Below, one piece after another: positions 22,706 to 35,821 of a stretch of 64,000 nucleotides of DNA (its first letter is position 1; the number at the start of each line of letters is the position of its first letter). The position numbers and the translations under genes are program-made. Below the pieces are notes generated by a model. It did no database searches. It was not told the DNA's origin and saw nothing but the letters and a program-made list of their open reading frames with translations. Source of the DNA: Pinus tabuliformis (Eukaryota > Streptophyta > Pinopsida > Pinales > Pinaceae); contig CM062818.1 of NCBI GenBank assembly GCA_031772625.1, positions 212,715,742 to 212,779,741 on the forward strand. Direction: 5' to 3'.

Positions 22706-24860
22706 TTAAAACATGTATAAAATCTTAATAGCCTCGATGGTTAGCTCAATCGATATAGAGCGATACGTAAAGTTTGTTAATGATGACGACAATGATGATT
22801 AACTTCCACTAAGACCAAAATGGTCTACCATACCTTATGAAAGTAAGAGATTAATTGATATTCTTTAATCTTTTATTTCTATGATTGAAAGGGAGGGAGA
22901 TAAGTGTACCTATATCACCATAATTTTGCTTAATTAATAAGTCATGAAGGTTGGTAATGTGGAAAATATTTTGAAAATTAGATAAGAGCTAGGTAGTCCA
23001 AGAGAAAGTTCTTTTCATCTTCAACCTTCTTAGTATTGCGAAGGTGACAAACGTTTTCATCCGAAGGTGTTTTGGTAATTGACCAACACTCGATTTCACT
23101 TTGAGGCTCATGCGAATTACTTCTTATATTGGATATATTCATTTTCTTCTTAGCATTGGTCAATCTGAAAGAAGGTTATCAAGATTGGGGTTGATAATCT
23201 CCTTACAACATATTAGCTTCCTCTTCCCCCTAACTCCTTATCATTCCAAAATTCATCTTTAAATTTGGAAGTAATAATATTTCTAATATTACCCTTATTC
23301 TCCAATATCATCTCCTCACTTATCCCTTAATGATCTAGTGAAGACTATTCATCATTATGCTAGCCTCATTTGAGACGAAGGTGGGGATTTTCGCTAGAGT
23401 TAGAAGCAATTTTTGGGAACCTCTTAGATTCCATGTTTTATAGATTATTTTTATACATAAGATACCTAATCATAGTTATTGTGCCATCAAATTGTCCTAC
23501 TTTTCACCATCCTAAACACCCATTTTTATCTCCTTACTGTACTTATTTCCCCGTCTATTACCGATCTTGTTATTTTTCTTTATGAATGTGCCACATCAAG
23601 CTTACGGATATTAAAGTAGTTAATTATGATTATTTTTCTTTATTTTTGATAAATTATAAAGGATTATCCTTTTTTTGTTGATGATGATTTCCATGCTATT
23701 GTTGCAATGGTTCCTATGTAGTAATAGTAACAGCCTCCATGGCTAGAATATTTACTTAGATCTAAAAGGAATTTTGAAATATGGATTTGTTGTCACGACT
23801 ACAACCGTCGTCCAAATTTTTGCCTATGCTTCGATTTTGGAGCCTTCCTTCTTATCTATAGGAAATCATCTTGCATTGATCTAGGTATTCTTGCTTTGAC
23901 TCAAACTTATATTTTTTATTTGTGCTTGTGTTGGCTTGTTCCCACACCTAATTGATCTTTCTAAGTCACAAGCTAACCTCCTAACTTGGTCTTTCAACAT
24001 TTATCGGCTTGCCTATAGAAACTATGTAATCCTTGAGGGAAAGCAACCTCAATTATTAGAATTGTGGAGTTTTGACTCGCAGTCTCCCTTGAGCTCAAAA
24101 ACTATAGAGTCATAGAAGGAAACCTGACACTAAGCCCATAAATTGTGTAATGCATCCCTTTAACTCAGAAACTGTGCAATGCACTGAGCCAGAAATTTGT
24201 CGAGTTCCCCAAAATTTCTCAATCTTTCCAGACAACATGCATGCCAAATTTCCTCAGAAAGGAAAGAAAAATGAAGTGAAAAATAATCCCTAGGAAATAG
24301 GGATCCATTATTACTTTACCAAAGGTGGCACATTGTTATTTTTAGAAGTTTCAGCCAAGTTCCACTTTTCCTTGATTTCAGGCATGCTTGTCATAAACCC
24401 TCATTTTCTCAAATTTAGTTAATCGACACCTCTAGAGCTCATGTGCGCATTTCATATGTTAGCACTAGCATTCTTGAGGAGATTAAGGAACCTTCAGTGG
24501 AGTTTTCATTGCTTAACTAGGTGAGTTTTTCTTTTTTTCATTTCGCTTGTGTGAGTGCAGTTTCACTTTTTTCTCTTCATGGTTGCTAGTGTTTCAAAAT
24601 ATTTTAGCTTGTAGAAGTGTTGTTTCAAGTTATAGTTTTCCTTTTACAATTTTCACATCATTTTCTTTATTTTTGCACCATTAGTCTCCATTGTGGCGAA
24701 TCTCCTCACCGATTTTTTTCTCTTCACATTCATTCAGTTTATGCACTTGATCTATCACGATTCATCCACACTTAGTTAGATCTGCACTCAATCTCACAAC
24801 ATCACTTAAATATGCCTGTTTCTCACACTTCCCTTAAGCATATTTGCACTTTCCTTGGCT
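22706..24860. other. unassigned sequence with scattered AATGC motifs
   Basis: No recognisable gene. Between about 24010 and 24200 short phrases of the form AACTATGTAATCC and AACTGTGCAATGC recur at irregular intervals, apparently diverged members of the repeat at 24865-25170. Confidence 0.4.
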
Positions 24861-24864
24861 GGTT

Positions 24865-25170
24865 TTGCCTTGCCCAGTTGGGAATTATGCAATCCTAAGG
24901 TTCAAGCCACAATATTGGCCTTTGGAAACTCATTTTGTGTAGTACAGGTTGGCTCCAACTACGCACTACGCAGTTCTAGGGGTCAACTTGTCACCTTGGC
25001 CACTAAGAATGCACAATGTGCAGTCTCTCCTAGTCTCTACCCATGTTGTGACTGCGCATTGCACAATCCCAAGACTCAAGCTTCATCCTTGGTTTTTGGG
25101 ACTATGTACTGTGTAATTCCCATAAGCAGCTAGTTTGTCTTGCCAATGAAAATTGCGCAATCCTTCCCAT
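24865..25170. repeat. diverged ~80-bp tandem repeats
   Basis: Segments starting near 24880, 24960, 25045 and 25140 each carry a TGCGCAxTGCxCAATCC-like core (ATTATGCAATCCTAAGG, CTGCGCATTGCACAATCCC, ATTGCGCAATCC), followed by AGxxTCAAGCC and a TTGGxxTTTGG tail. Read as protein on the plus strand the repeat is still visible (WELCNPKVQATILAFG, then CALHNPKTQASSLVFG), but no known family is evident. Confidence 0.5.
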
Positions 25171-25304
25171 CAGATGTCCGATTTTCTACTTGATCATGCC
25201 TTGAAATTTGATATGTTCAAGCTAATGTTTTATTGTCATGAGTGTCCTTTTTGTCCCCTAGGTACCACACTTGTGAAGTACTTCTCTCCAAAAATTATTA
25301 TTAC

Positions 25305-27028
25305 CATGGCACCAAAGAGAGTTGCTTCCAGAGAGACCACTGAAAGTAGTATTTGGAAAACATTTGATCAAGTGCCAGTTAACTTGCCAATATATCTAGA
25401 CACTCAACTATTTATTGAAAATGAGTCAACACTAACATGGTAGCAAGTCCAGTAGCAGTAGCAAAAGGCAACAATCCACTACAAGATTAGGGAAAGAGAA
25501 ATGTTTTTGAAATAATAGAGGGAGAACAATATTTCAAAGTGAAAGAAGATCCAATCCTTATGCAAGAAAATTTGGTAGAGAAAGCAGAGGAGACAGAGAG
25601 AATAGCGGAGGAAGAGAGAAAAGAAGAGCTTGCAAGAAGTAGAATTGAGGGCACAGAAAGAAGAACATGAACTAAGGGAAGAATGGGAACAAAGGAGGAA
25701 AGAACAGGAGGACAAGTAGAAGAAGAAAGGAAAGATGCAATGTCAAGAGAAATAATCTCGGTTCAAGTTGAAGAGAAAGGAAAAAGCCAACAAGAGAGGG
25801 GAAGAGCGAACAAATGCAGGATCGAGATGTTTCTCAACAAATTGAAGACTTAATTGAAGTTGTGGACATTGAGTTGGAACCAGAACCTCAGGATGAAGAT
25901 GTTGGCCTAATTCCCAGTGCAACATAGGTCACTGTTCAGTCTCTACCGCCTCTAGCCATAGAGTTAGCCCTGAGTGAGGAAGGGGACATAATTCCTCTTG
26001 ACAATGGTTTGGTAATGGATCTGTACAATCTTTCATATAATGAACTTAAGAAGAGGATTGCACAAGCGTGAAGATTTTTTTTTCTAAATGATCATGGATC
26101 TCCTACATTCATTAGAGAAAGCATGATAGTAGCGAACACCAGCAAGAATCCATGCCATCGTCGAAGCCAACATGGCCTTCACAGGTGAGACAAGATCAAA
26201 CACTCAATATTTGATAGTTAAGAGTAAGAAATTGATACAAAATCTACAAGATTCCTGGAAAGAGATAGAATAGCTTCGTGAAACAGTACAAAACGCAGTA
26301 TCTACACAGGTCTACCTGGGGGGAAATGAGAGCAGTGATACTCAGTGAAGTATAAATAATTGGAGAGACCATGTGGGACCTCTACAAGGATCTCATGACC
26401 ATACATAAGGCATACCTCCGCTTGCATAGCTTGTAGCAGTAGAGCAAGGAATTTGTCAAGACTCTTAAGAATGTAAAAACTGCCATCACCGCCATACAAG
26501 TATGGAAATTTTGATACAAAGGGGAATCACTTACTTTGGTAAAGATCATGAAGCCACAGGCAGAGCTAGAGAAAGCACAAGTTTGAATGTTGATTTAGAA
26601 CAACAAGAAACTCGTCACGTTCATTGGAAACATTCAAGCCTCATATGTATGGTTGTACAACAATTTGGATTTCATGGTGAGAACCCACAAGATCCCATCA
26701 GTCAGCTCACTCACTGAAGCTAAACACAAACACCAAGTTAGTCAAGATATTGAAGAGTACTTGGAAATACATGTTGTCACCAAGGAGGATTTAGAGCTAA
26801 ACAAACAAAACATGCTGAACTACATCAATGGTCCTATCCATATGAAGATCATATTGCTACTACTTGAGAAATAAGTTAAGATTGGTTCCAAATCATTGTA
26901 CCTGGATGCTATGGAGGCTAAAGTCCACTTCCATCCTGACACCGTCATGCATTTTGGGGATGTCATCTGACAATACTAATCTTGGCATTGATATGTGCTT
27001 GAGAATCATCAAGTGGGAGTTTCTGAGC
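25305..27028 (+). pseudogene. degenerate gag-like, coiled-coil-rich retroelement ORF
   Basis: Begins with an open 46-codon stretch MAPKRVASRETTESS, followed after stops and shifts by a Glu/Lys/Arg-rich coiled-coil segment at about 25560-25720 (EETERIAEEERKEELARSR). Next come LVMDLYNLSYNELKKRIAQA near 26010 and a helical stretch near 26650-26870. The frame changes several times. The order, charged coiled coil then helical region, resembles gag or accessory ORFs of large plant retrotransposons, but I cannot name a family. The TGTAACA-family solo LTR inserted just beyond its end. Confidence 0.35.
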
Positions 27029-29121
27029 TAGAGTGTAACACCCCCTCCTCCTAGGTCCACCCAAGCAACCTTATAGTCAGGGTAAACATGCAACCAAATA
27101 GGCTACTATAAGGGATTCAAATTCCTTGGTTACCTTAAGGAATTGGAACCGACGAAAGATATCAAACAAACTCATCCACATCAGAAACAACACCCTTAGG
27201 AGACATGTCATCCACTTAGACATCCTATCCATAAGTCCCACTATTGATTTGAGCCTTTTAACCCTTGGTCACTCTCATACTATATGCATCACAACGTCTA
27301 ACAACCCAAATTTGCTCTCATAGGCCTATGTGTCAGAGAATATGGATTTTTCTCAGCAGACGTCTGCCAACAACCCCAAGATTTGAGCCATTTTTCTATC
27401 CCATAATCCCGACATCTACCCAAAAATTCCTACAATATTTAGAATCCATCAAATATATGATAACGATGGTGATAAATAAAAAATCAACTTGAGGACTAGG
27501 CCTGAGCATTCCAAACCGGGACTGACATTCTCTCGAACACTTGGCATCAATTCAATCTACAGGTCTAGTATATAAGACAATGCATAAATGATGGAAAGAA
27601 CTTATGAAACATAACCATAAGGATCACCACCTTTTCCATTGAACTATTATATCATCAATTATGTCTTTCATCCATCCATTTAACAATTACAAGTAAATAC
27701 ATGAAATAACCATGACATGAACCAGTCATATAACAATGCTCATAACCAACATAAACCCGTATAAATATTAGAGATATGAAAACCATTAAATCCACATATA
27801 AACCAGTGCAAAAGTAAGATAAATCATCTTGTATTAATCATATAAAAGTCTAACCAGGTTCGGGACTTCCACATACCACCCAACCATAGACATGGCTCAA
27901 CTAAAACTCTCTTTCATCTAGTCATCCCCGTGCCATATTCCAAGCATGAATGTGGGATCTCATAGAAAAACCAATCCAAGAACAACCAAGAGAATCTAGA
28001 GGTTAAGCCACCTCCACCCTCACCCAACTGTGATCAAAGAAAAACTGATGTTGTGGTCACAACCTAACCCAACTTGGAATTCCATCCAAAATTCATCACT
28101 ATCATGGAGGAATTTTCCATCTTGTTTTCTCTTTGGATTTACTGCAATCCAATCACAGATCACTAGGCCCTAAACTAAGACCAGTCTCTCAAGCTTTACC
28201 ACAATCCAAACCTAGGTCACTTGGCCCTAAACCGAGACTTCTCCCTCAGGATTTACCATGTATCCCACCAAAACTGGTCAAGGGATTCCTAGGCATTTGG
28301 GAATGAAACTTGAGACCACCTCCGCCCTAGATTCCAAAATCCATCCAGAAAACAAAAGATCAAAACTGAGATAAAAATCCCAACATACCATGGCATCTAG
28401 AAAAGGTAAGACTAGGCTGAAATACATTGTCATAACTCAAAAAAACCATGCCATCGAAAACAAGAGAACCATACACCAACATGCAAGGCCATGCATGTCC
28501 AAACCAACTAGGAAATCAAACATGCAAAAGGTTACCTGCAAGTATTCCTATTGAAACTACTTGATCCTTCTTTTCTTCCTTGATCCTTTATTTCCTTCCT
28601 TTCCCTTTTATTTTTTTTCGTTCCATTATCCAAAACTAGAGCACTCCAAGAAAACTCTAAGTGATCAAGAGTGTGCGAGAGAGAGAATAATGAGAGAGCT
28701 CCAAACATGAACTGACCAAGGGCTTGCCAACTGATCCTTAAAAGCTATTTTATTAATGATGCCTCTAATTTCTTCATTTTCCATTATTTTCCTCCTCACA
28801 TGCAACCTGTGACCTTTCACCTTACTTTTCTCCTAATCTCCTTTATTTTCATAAATAAATGTGCCAAAAGTGCCTTTGTGCCTTTTAATTCCTTTGCAAT
28901 GCCTTTGCCAATTTTCCTTAGACAAAACACATATGCACTGACTCCCACTAGGATATCTTTGCCCAACATTCTGTTAGTCCTTACAATCTCCTAGGCTGAA
29001 AATGAAATCGACAAGGGTAACCTCAAACTACTTCAGCTCAGTAGCTAGCCTTACTGAGCATGAGAGGGATCTCTCTAAGTCTCTTATCAATGATATGACT
29101 TTAAAGCAAATGAATCTTAGG

Positions 29122-29124
<3 letters not shown>

Positions 29125-29153
<29 letters not shown>
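29125..29153. repeat. (TA)n microsatellite inside the 3' LTR
   Basis: GGC followed by about 14 TA units. At the same point of the other LTR (near 51068) there are only about five (GATATATATATTTG). Confidence 0.9.
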
Positions 29154-29158
<5 letters not shown>

Positions 29159-30598
29159 TGTGAAAAATTGGTTTTTAAAGGGTTTGCTAAACTTAGGGTT
29201 TGGGGCCACAAGTAGGTCTAGGCTGTGGGAATACAGGAGCAAGAATAAGAAGGAGCTAGATGTTAGAATTTATGGTGTAATTGGAGTATTCTGTCAGTGT
29301 AGTATAGTGGATATATAAAGGAAGAAACTAATGAGCATTAAAAGATGATTTCATTAGCTTAAGAAGACAAAACATATAACCATGAAAACCTAGATAACAA
29401 AGCTTGATAGTACAAGAGTTTTGAGTATTTTATCACAAGGTATTCATATAGATAAAATATAATGTATGTAAAGATGTTTAGACCATGATAAAACAAAAAG
29501 AGTGAAGCAAAAACATCATGAACTCATTGTGCTAGAGTTCCTTGAAAATAGCTACAACATATATCTGTATTAGTTGAAATATGATTACAATGCAAGCCTT
29601 CCTTTAAAAAATGTTCAACCATATTCTCCTGAAGTGAAATAGTACTTATAGACTATCCTAACATATTTCCCACCTTTAGGATTCAAACTCCTAGGTGGAG
29701 GAACTAACTCTAATATTCTCTCAACCAACAGGTGAGAGTCAGAAGGTGTAACTCAAACACCTCATGAAGAGTTTGATTAGGAGTTTTCTTCTTTTATGAG
29801 GCATAATGAACATCAAAAATAACCTATGATATGAATTTATTCATACCTACATCACCTAGCCTCGTAAATTGTGCCATTACAAAGAGAATTTTGACTTTGA
29901 CCAAGTTTGACTAGAAACTAGAAAATTTACACAGTGAATTTTTACAAATAAAAACACAGAAAATGCAGAAGCGCAGTGTCAACTTTGAGCTGATTTTCAG
30001 GTACCTTCCAAGGGTCACAATACAAATCTGAGGGAACGGTCGACTATCCCTTCAAGTCTAGTTTCCAGAATAGTTTGAATTTATGAATTTGAAGCAAGAG
30101 AAGACCTTCAAAAATCCATTCTCCCAAGGTCACTCCCATAGCGCAACGCCTGTCAAAGTATTGTCCAGAATGCTAGTGTTTCACCACTTTTTTCCCTTTT
30201 CTCCCAAAATAAGCCACCTATACAAAATTTGGGTAAATGGGATATTAGAGGATTCCATGACCTTTCCAAAAATATAAAATTTTCCTCAAATGGATGCCTG
30301 AGGAAAAAGCGCAGCACCAAGGTGTTGTGCTTCTCGAAAAGACAATTTTCTAAATTTAGACCAAAAATTCTCAAAAAACACAGAATGCTTAGAATTGGCT
30401 CAAAATTGGAGGGAAGGTGTAAAAATGAGTTTTTCAAAGCTTCATGGATGCTTCAGCAAGCATCTCTAAGTTTCCCTCATCCTTTTGCTCTTTCTTGGTC
30501 TCCTTGAGCTTGTTTTTGAGTTGTTTCACTTTGACATTAGCGATCACGTGTTGAGCTTGATAATGATGTGCCATGTGTCTAACCATTTGATTATCTCT

Positions 30599-30955
30599 TG
30601 TAGGAATTTACAGGGTAAGTTTCTCAGATAGAACACCAAAGGACACTGCTCACAAACAAATCACAGATCAATACACCAGTATTTTTGACGTGGTTAAAAC
30701 CCTCAAAGAGGAAAACAGTCCACGGCCTGAGCCAACGCGGCCACTTTAGGCAATTTATTAATAAAAGAATGAAAATTTACATAATATTCTCTCATGGACG
30801 GTTACCCTACAAATGACCCTCCATGCACTTTAAATAGGATTGAATGATTTACAAATATGACACAACTTGGGATAGGATTGAAGGATTTACAAATATGACA
30901 CAACTTGGGATAGGATTGAAGGATTTACAAATATGACACAATAGGAGAAGGAAGG
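30599..30955 (-). repeat. 3' LTR of the copia element with an abnormal U3
   Basis: Positions 30599-30833 match the 5' LTR (TGTAGGAATTTACAGGG, TATTTTTGACGTGGTTAAAA, GGACGGTTACCCTACAAATG). From 30834 on, instead of the 5' LTR's U3, there are three 38-bp tandem repeats and then the end of the pol frame. The expected start TGTTAGGATATTCC is missing. A GAGGGGGTATAG purine run at the end of the RNase H frame marks where U3 should begin. Confidence 0.8.
30834..30942. repeat. three 38-bp tandem repeats in the copia 3' LTR
   Basis: Units 30834-30871, 30872-30909 and 30910-30942 (last one incomplete): ATAGGATTGAAGGATTTACA followed by AATATGACACAACTTGGG. Units 1 and 2 differ at one base. Confidence 0.95.
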
Positions 30956-30967
30956 CGGCACTAGAGC

Positions 30968-32365
30968 CTATACCCCCTCAGTGACAACTTCCTGAACTCC
31001 AACCATAAATTGAAGTTTAGTAAACTTCGCCTCTGTGAGAGCCTTTGTAAAGATGTCTGCAACTTGATCATCTGTTGAACAATATTGCACTTCAAGAACA
31101 TGGTCATGAATGAGCTTTCTGATGAAGTGCATGTGTAGTTCAATGTGTTTGCTGCACTGATTTTGTACTGGATCTTTGCATAGTTGAATGGAACTTTGAT
31201 TATCACACCAAAGTGTAGTCAGATGTTGCTGCTGAAAGCCAAACTCTGACAGGATCTGAGAAAGCCACAAGGCTTCCTTACTAGCTTGTATGACACCACG
31301 ATACTCTGCTTCTGCTAAAGAAAGAGAAATGGCACCTTGTTTCTTGCAAGCCCATGTAATAGGTCCTGAACCAAGAGTGAACACATAACCTGCAGTAGAC
31401 TTCTGATCATCACGGTCACCAGCCCAATCAGAATCAGTGAAACCAACCAATAGAGGAGATGCTTCAGCACTGTAATGAATCCCAGACTGAACTATACCTC
31501 GAACATAACGAAGTGTTCTTTTAGCTACTTTCCAATGACTTTCATGTGGGTTTTGCATAAACCGAGCAATAATGCCAACACCAAAGGAAAGGTCAGGACG
31601 AGTATGGGTTAGATATAAAAGTTTTCCTACAAGTTGACGGTATAAGGTAGCATCAACTTCAAGAGAAGTAAAAGTGACTAAAAGTTTGACTCCAAACTGA
31701 AAGGGAGAAGGGGCTGGCTTATAGCCTTCCATGTGAAAGTGGTGTAGAATATCACAAGCATACTTGGACTGGGAAAGGGAAATACCTTCCTTGGATTGCA
31801 AGACTTGAAGACCAAGAAAATAATGTAAGTGTCCTAAGTCTGTCATTTCAAACTTCCTTTTAAGGCTAGACTTCACATGGTTTATAAGGTTGGGATCACT
31901 ACCAGTGAGGATAAGATCATCAACATAAAGAACAAGAATGATAAGGGACTTGCCCATTTTCTTGGTGTAGACAGTATTGTCAGAATGACACCTAGAAAAG
32001 CCAATTTCTAAAAGAAAGTTATTCATTTTGGCATACCAAGCTCGAGGAGCTTCCTTGAGACCATAAAGGGATTTCTTAAGCCGACATACAAGGCTGGAGT
32101 CTGTTTGTAGAAAGCCAATAGGTTGTTCCATATAGATTTCTTCATGCAAGTCCCCATGCCAGAAGGCAGATTTAACATCCATCTGATGGACTTCCCATTT
32201 GAAAGAAGCAGCAAGGAAAAGAACAAGGTGGATAGAGTTCATTTTGGCAACGGGGGAGAAGGTTTTAGTGTAGTCAATGCCTTCAACTTGTGAAAAACCC
32301 TTTATGTTTATCAACTTTCCCATCTGGTCCATAGTTCTGTAAACCCATTTGCATATAACAAGTTT
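30968..32365 (-). pseudogene. copia reverse transcriptase and RNase H
   Basis: An open frame of 454 codons from 32332 with NIKGFSQVEGIDYTKTFSPV, QMDVKSAFWHGDL, SLYGLKEAPRAWY and LYVDDLILTG. The YVDD catalytic motif is intact. It continues into RNase H with DSDWAGDRDDQKSTAGY, SLAEAEY, CDNQSSIQL and KHIELHMHFIR, and stops at the purine-rich 3' end of pol. The polyprotein is cut from its upstream part by a single stop at the GRK step of PLPKG*KLV (32363-32365), probably CGA to TGA. This makes RT-RNase H the best-preserved enzyme in the window, though it could not be made as part of a fusion protein. Confidence 0.92.
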
Positions 32366-33556
32366 TCATCCCTTTGGTAGAGGAACAAGATCCCATGTAT
32401 CATTTGCCAATAATGAATGATATTCTTCATTCATAGCTACTTCCCAATTTGAATGGCCTGAAGCTTTTGTAAAGGTGTCAGGATCATAATTCACTGAAGC
32501 TTGAGCCAGTAAAGAAGAGGCTCTATCAAACTGAGAACGTGTACGTCGCTGATCTGTAGGATCACCGACAAGATCACCTGTTGCATCCCGAGTAGCATAG
32601 ACCCATTTTGGAAGCTGAGGAGCTAAAGGAGGATCCTGAGAAGGTGGGGGAGGGTTGTCATCCAAGCTTTCATCATCTGAAGAAGAAATATTTTCAAAAG
32701 TATAAGAGATAGGGAGAGGTGGCACATCCGCCGAACTAGGCTCGTAGGCCGATATATTTTCAGCAAACTTTACATCTCTTCTATTGATAACATTTTTGGA
32801 CTTAAGTGGAATAAGTCTATATCCTTTGACATCTTCATAATATCCAACAAAAATATATTTTTCACTCTTAGGTTCTAAAGCTTTATGCTTCTCATCTGGA
32901 ATATGGGCCCATGCTTCACTTACAAAAATGTGAAAGTGACTTACATTTGGTTTAACTCAGCTCCATGCTTCTTCTGGAGTGATATTCTTTAAAACCTTAG
33001 TAGACGTGTGATTTATTATGTAATTTGAACAATTAATTTCTTCTGCCCAAAAATTAAGACCAAGTCCTTTAGATTGAAGCATACAATTAGCCATTTCCTT
33101 TAAGATGCGATTCTTCCTTTCAACTAAACCATTTTGTTGTGGAGTATATGGAACAATATGTTGCATTTGAATTCCATTCTCACTGCAAAAGTTGATGAAT
33201 TTTTTGTTAACATATTCTCTGCCATTATAAGATCTTAGCTTAAGAATTTGATGTCCAGATTGTTTTTCAAGAAAGGCCTTAAAGGCCAAGAACATGTTAA
33301 ATACTTCACTCTTGAGTTTTAAGAAGTATACCCAAGTGCATCTCGAGAAATCATCAATGAAAGTTAAGAAATACTTGTAGCCAGAGAATGAAACAACTCG
33401 AAGTGGACCACATAAATCACTATGCACAAGTTGTAAAGGGGCTGAGGCGTGCTAAGAGGCACATTTTTCAAAACTATCCCGATGATGTTTTCCGAGTACA
33501 CATCCGGAACAAACACCATCTCTACAAGATACCATTGGAAGACCTGTCACCATATT
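32366..33556 (-). pseudogene. copia integrase
   Basis: Frame 32957-33427 has [15 protein letters not shown] (first Asp kept), [14 protein letters not shown] (the usual RSDNG is RSYNG, so the second catalytic Asp is Tyr) and [16 protein letters not shown] (Glu kept). A stop after EEAWS is followed by the C-terminal part down to 32726 and the acidic linker 32366-32725 that leads into RT. The HHCC region before the core (about 33430-33556) is in another frame. The integrase would be inactive. Confidence 0.9.
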
Positions 33557-35068
33557 TTATTTACATAGATTCTGAAGGGAGCGATAGTTTAAGTGACCGA
33601 ATCGCTCATGCAAAAGTTTGCTCACTTGATCATTATGAGCAACAAATACTGAGGGAAGATTTGATGACCCAAAGTTGTGAAGCTTATACAACCTTGTAGA
33701 ATCATCAGCACTGCCAGTAGCTAAAATTTGTCTAGGATCTCTTAGGTCCTTAATTACAACATCGTGAGGTGAAAATTCAACGATTTTACCTTCACTTGAA
33801 TGAGTTATCTGATATATAGATAGAAGGTTGCAGGATGAGGTTGGAACACATAATACATCATTAAATTGACCATTGTCTATATGAATAGTTCCAGTCCTTA
33901 CAACACTAAGAGATCTATCATCACCAACATATATATTTTTGGTGTTACAATCATTTAAAGAAGAAAACATGGCTTTGTTTTTGGCCATGTGATAAGAAGC
34001 TCCATAATCAATGAGCCACTCATGAGAATGAGAAGAAGAAGATACATTTAGTGCATAGCTAGACCAAGATGCTTGACAACCATATGCAGAAAGTGCTATT
34101 CCTAAAGATGAAGTTGAAGTTGAAGAGTGCTCCAAATGGATGTTAGGCTTCTTCATTGCTGCTTCCAAGGCTTCCATCTTCTTAAAGCATTTGGATTCTA
34201 AGTGGCCATCTCGATTACAAAAGTTGCAATTTCTATCAGTGTTCTTCCCTTTATTTTTATTTGTCTTATCATTTTGTTGAAATGATTTTTCATTTGGAGG
34301 CTGAAATTGCTTAGGTCCCTTGTTTGGTTTAGGACCATTCCTTTTAGGATACAACTTCTTAGGATTCTTTGGATTTGGTTGTTGTTGGGCGGCTAACACT
34401 TTCTTAGAAGAGTTTCCAAGATTAAGAAGACGAAGGTGTAAGAGTTTTTCTTGTTCACTTATTAAAGAATCACAAAAGGAATCAAAGGAAGGGGACTTGT
34501 AGGCTTGTCATTGAGAAATGAAGGCTTCTCTTGTAGAATGGAAGGTGGAAACAAAAACAGAATAGGTTGGTACCAACTTAGTAAGAATGGAATAGATAAG
34601 GTTACCATCTTCTTTCTTAACCTTAACACCTTCCAAGAGAAGTCTAAGGGTCTTGAACGTGGAAAACAAATCTTTAGTGCAAGAAATATTATTGGGGTCA
34701 AATGTAAGCAACTCATTTTCGAGTTGATGGGCTTTAAGTTCGTTTTTAATTCCAAAAACTTTAGTGATCTATTTCATTGCTTCCTCATGAGTATCAAGTT
34801 CTGCAATATGGAATCTAAGATCGGGAGAAATAGACATCCCTATCCACCCACGTGCTTGATCTTGCCTATTTTCCCATTTAGCTGCCTTATCTTCACCTTT
34901 CGGTTTGGTTTCTTGGCCTGAGGCTATTCTGTAGAGACCTTTACTTCTAAGTAAATCCACAATGTAGGACCACCATTGGAAGTAGTTGGTGCTGTCAAGA
35001 ATAAGTTGGCATGGACTTTCCACTTTAACAAAAAATGAAGCTATAGATGCTAAAACTAAGTGTTCCAA
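33557..35068 (-). pseudogene. copia gag and protease
   Basis: The gag starts at 35068 (MEHLVLASIASFFVKVE), with the usual copia gag features NYFQWWSYIVDLL and a helical UBN2-like middle in 34508-34711. The frame shifts and then reads to 33557 with a basic PKNPKKLYPKRNGPK tract and a canonical zinc knuckle CNFCNRDGHLESKC. The protease site is WLIDYGASYHM, where D-S/T-G-A is usual; Tyr replaces Ser/Thr. The integrase zinc region begins with LLHERFGHLNYRSLQNL. At least two frame breaks separate the parts. Confidence 0.9.
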
Positions 35069-35811
35069 TGGAAATATCTCGAAAAATTAGGATGGTTTAA
35101 AAAAAAAGGGCTCTGAAAACGACTTTCGGATGAAGAAGTTATGGCTTTTTGAAGAAAATTTGATGAAGATGCCGATGAAGTGCAAGAATGTGCGGAAATG
35201 AATGATAATGTTATAAAAAAAATCAGCCCCCTTTCCAAACGCTTTGGGCTTCGTGCTTACTTTGAGAAATCTATTTTTCCCTACAAAACAGAAAACAAAA
35301 AACCCAACACGGACATACAAAAAAAATGAACCTTACAGCTTGAAGTTAGATTTAGCCAGAAACTAAATATTTTCCTCAATGTTTCTGATTTTTCGAGATC
35401 ACACTAAGGCGCAGCGGAAAAGAGCATACGCATGAGAAAAACTCTTTCTTTATGTTTCTTATTTGCCTAGATCGCACAGAGTTACGGGGAAAAGAGCATA
35501 CGCAGAAATGAAAGGTATAGATCTGTTAATTAAACAAGCTAAAGAAATCGGAATAAACAGAGAGAAAATAACTGTAAACTGCAAATAAACACTACATACC
35601 TCTAGATCTTAAAAATGAAGTAGCTAGGGCTACCGAAAACCTCTTTGCATGAAACAAAAGGGGTTCCTCACTAGAACAGATGATCCTAACACAATAGAGC
35701 AGTCCACTTCGCTTGAAAGTAGTCAGAAACAGTAGATCTAGGAAATGATTGTCGGATGCAGTTCTATCGGCTTCAGATTTGGATCACCAATAGATGCGGC
35801 CCTCAAATAGA
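35069..35811. other. 5' leader of the copia element
   Basis: Untranslated region between the primer site and gag on the minus strand. Two near-repeats of a segment with AAAAGAGCATACGCA occur near 35418 and 35492. No coding frame recognised. Confidence 0.55.
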
Positions 35812-35821
35812 TCTGATACCA
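35812..35821 (-). promoter_or_regulatory. primer binding site of the copia element, tRNA-iMet type
   Basis: The minus strand reads TGGTATCAGA directly after the 5' LTR, the common initiator-Met primer site of plant copia elements (TGGTATCAGAGC); it then departs from the consensus. Confidence 0.88.

Noticed and set aside
22730..22775. tRNA-like sequence GGTTAGCTCAATCGATATAGAGC resembling an A box
   Set aside because: No B box (GGTTCGAnnCC) or cloverleaf downstream, and the A-box match is imperfect. Not enough for a tRNA or SINE call.
34505..34921. 138-codon plus-strand frame
   Set aside because: Antisense to the copia gag, which is recognisable on the minus strand.
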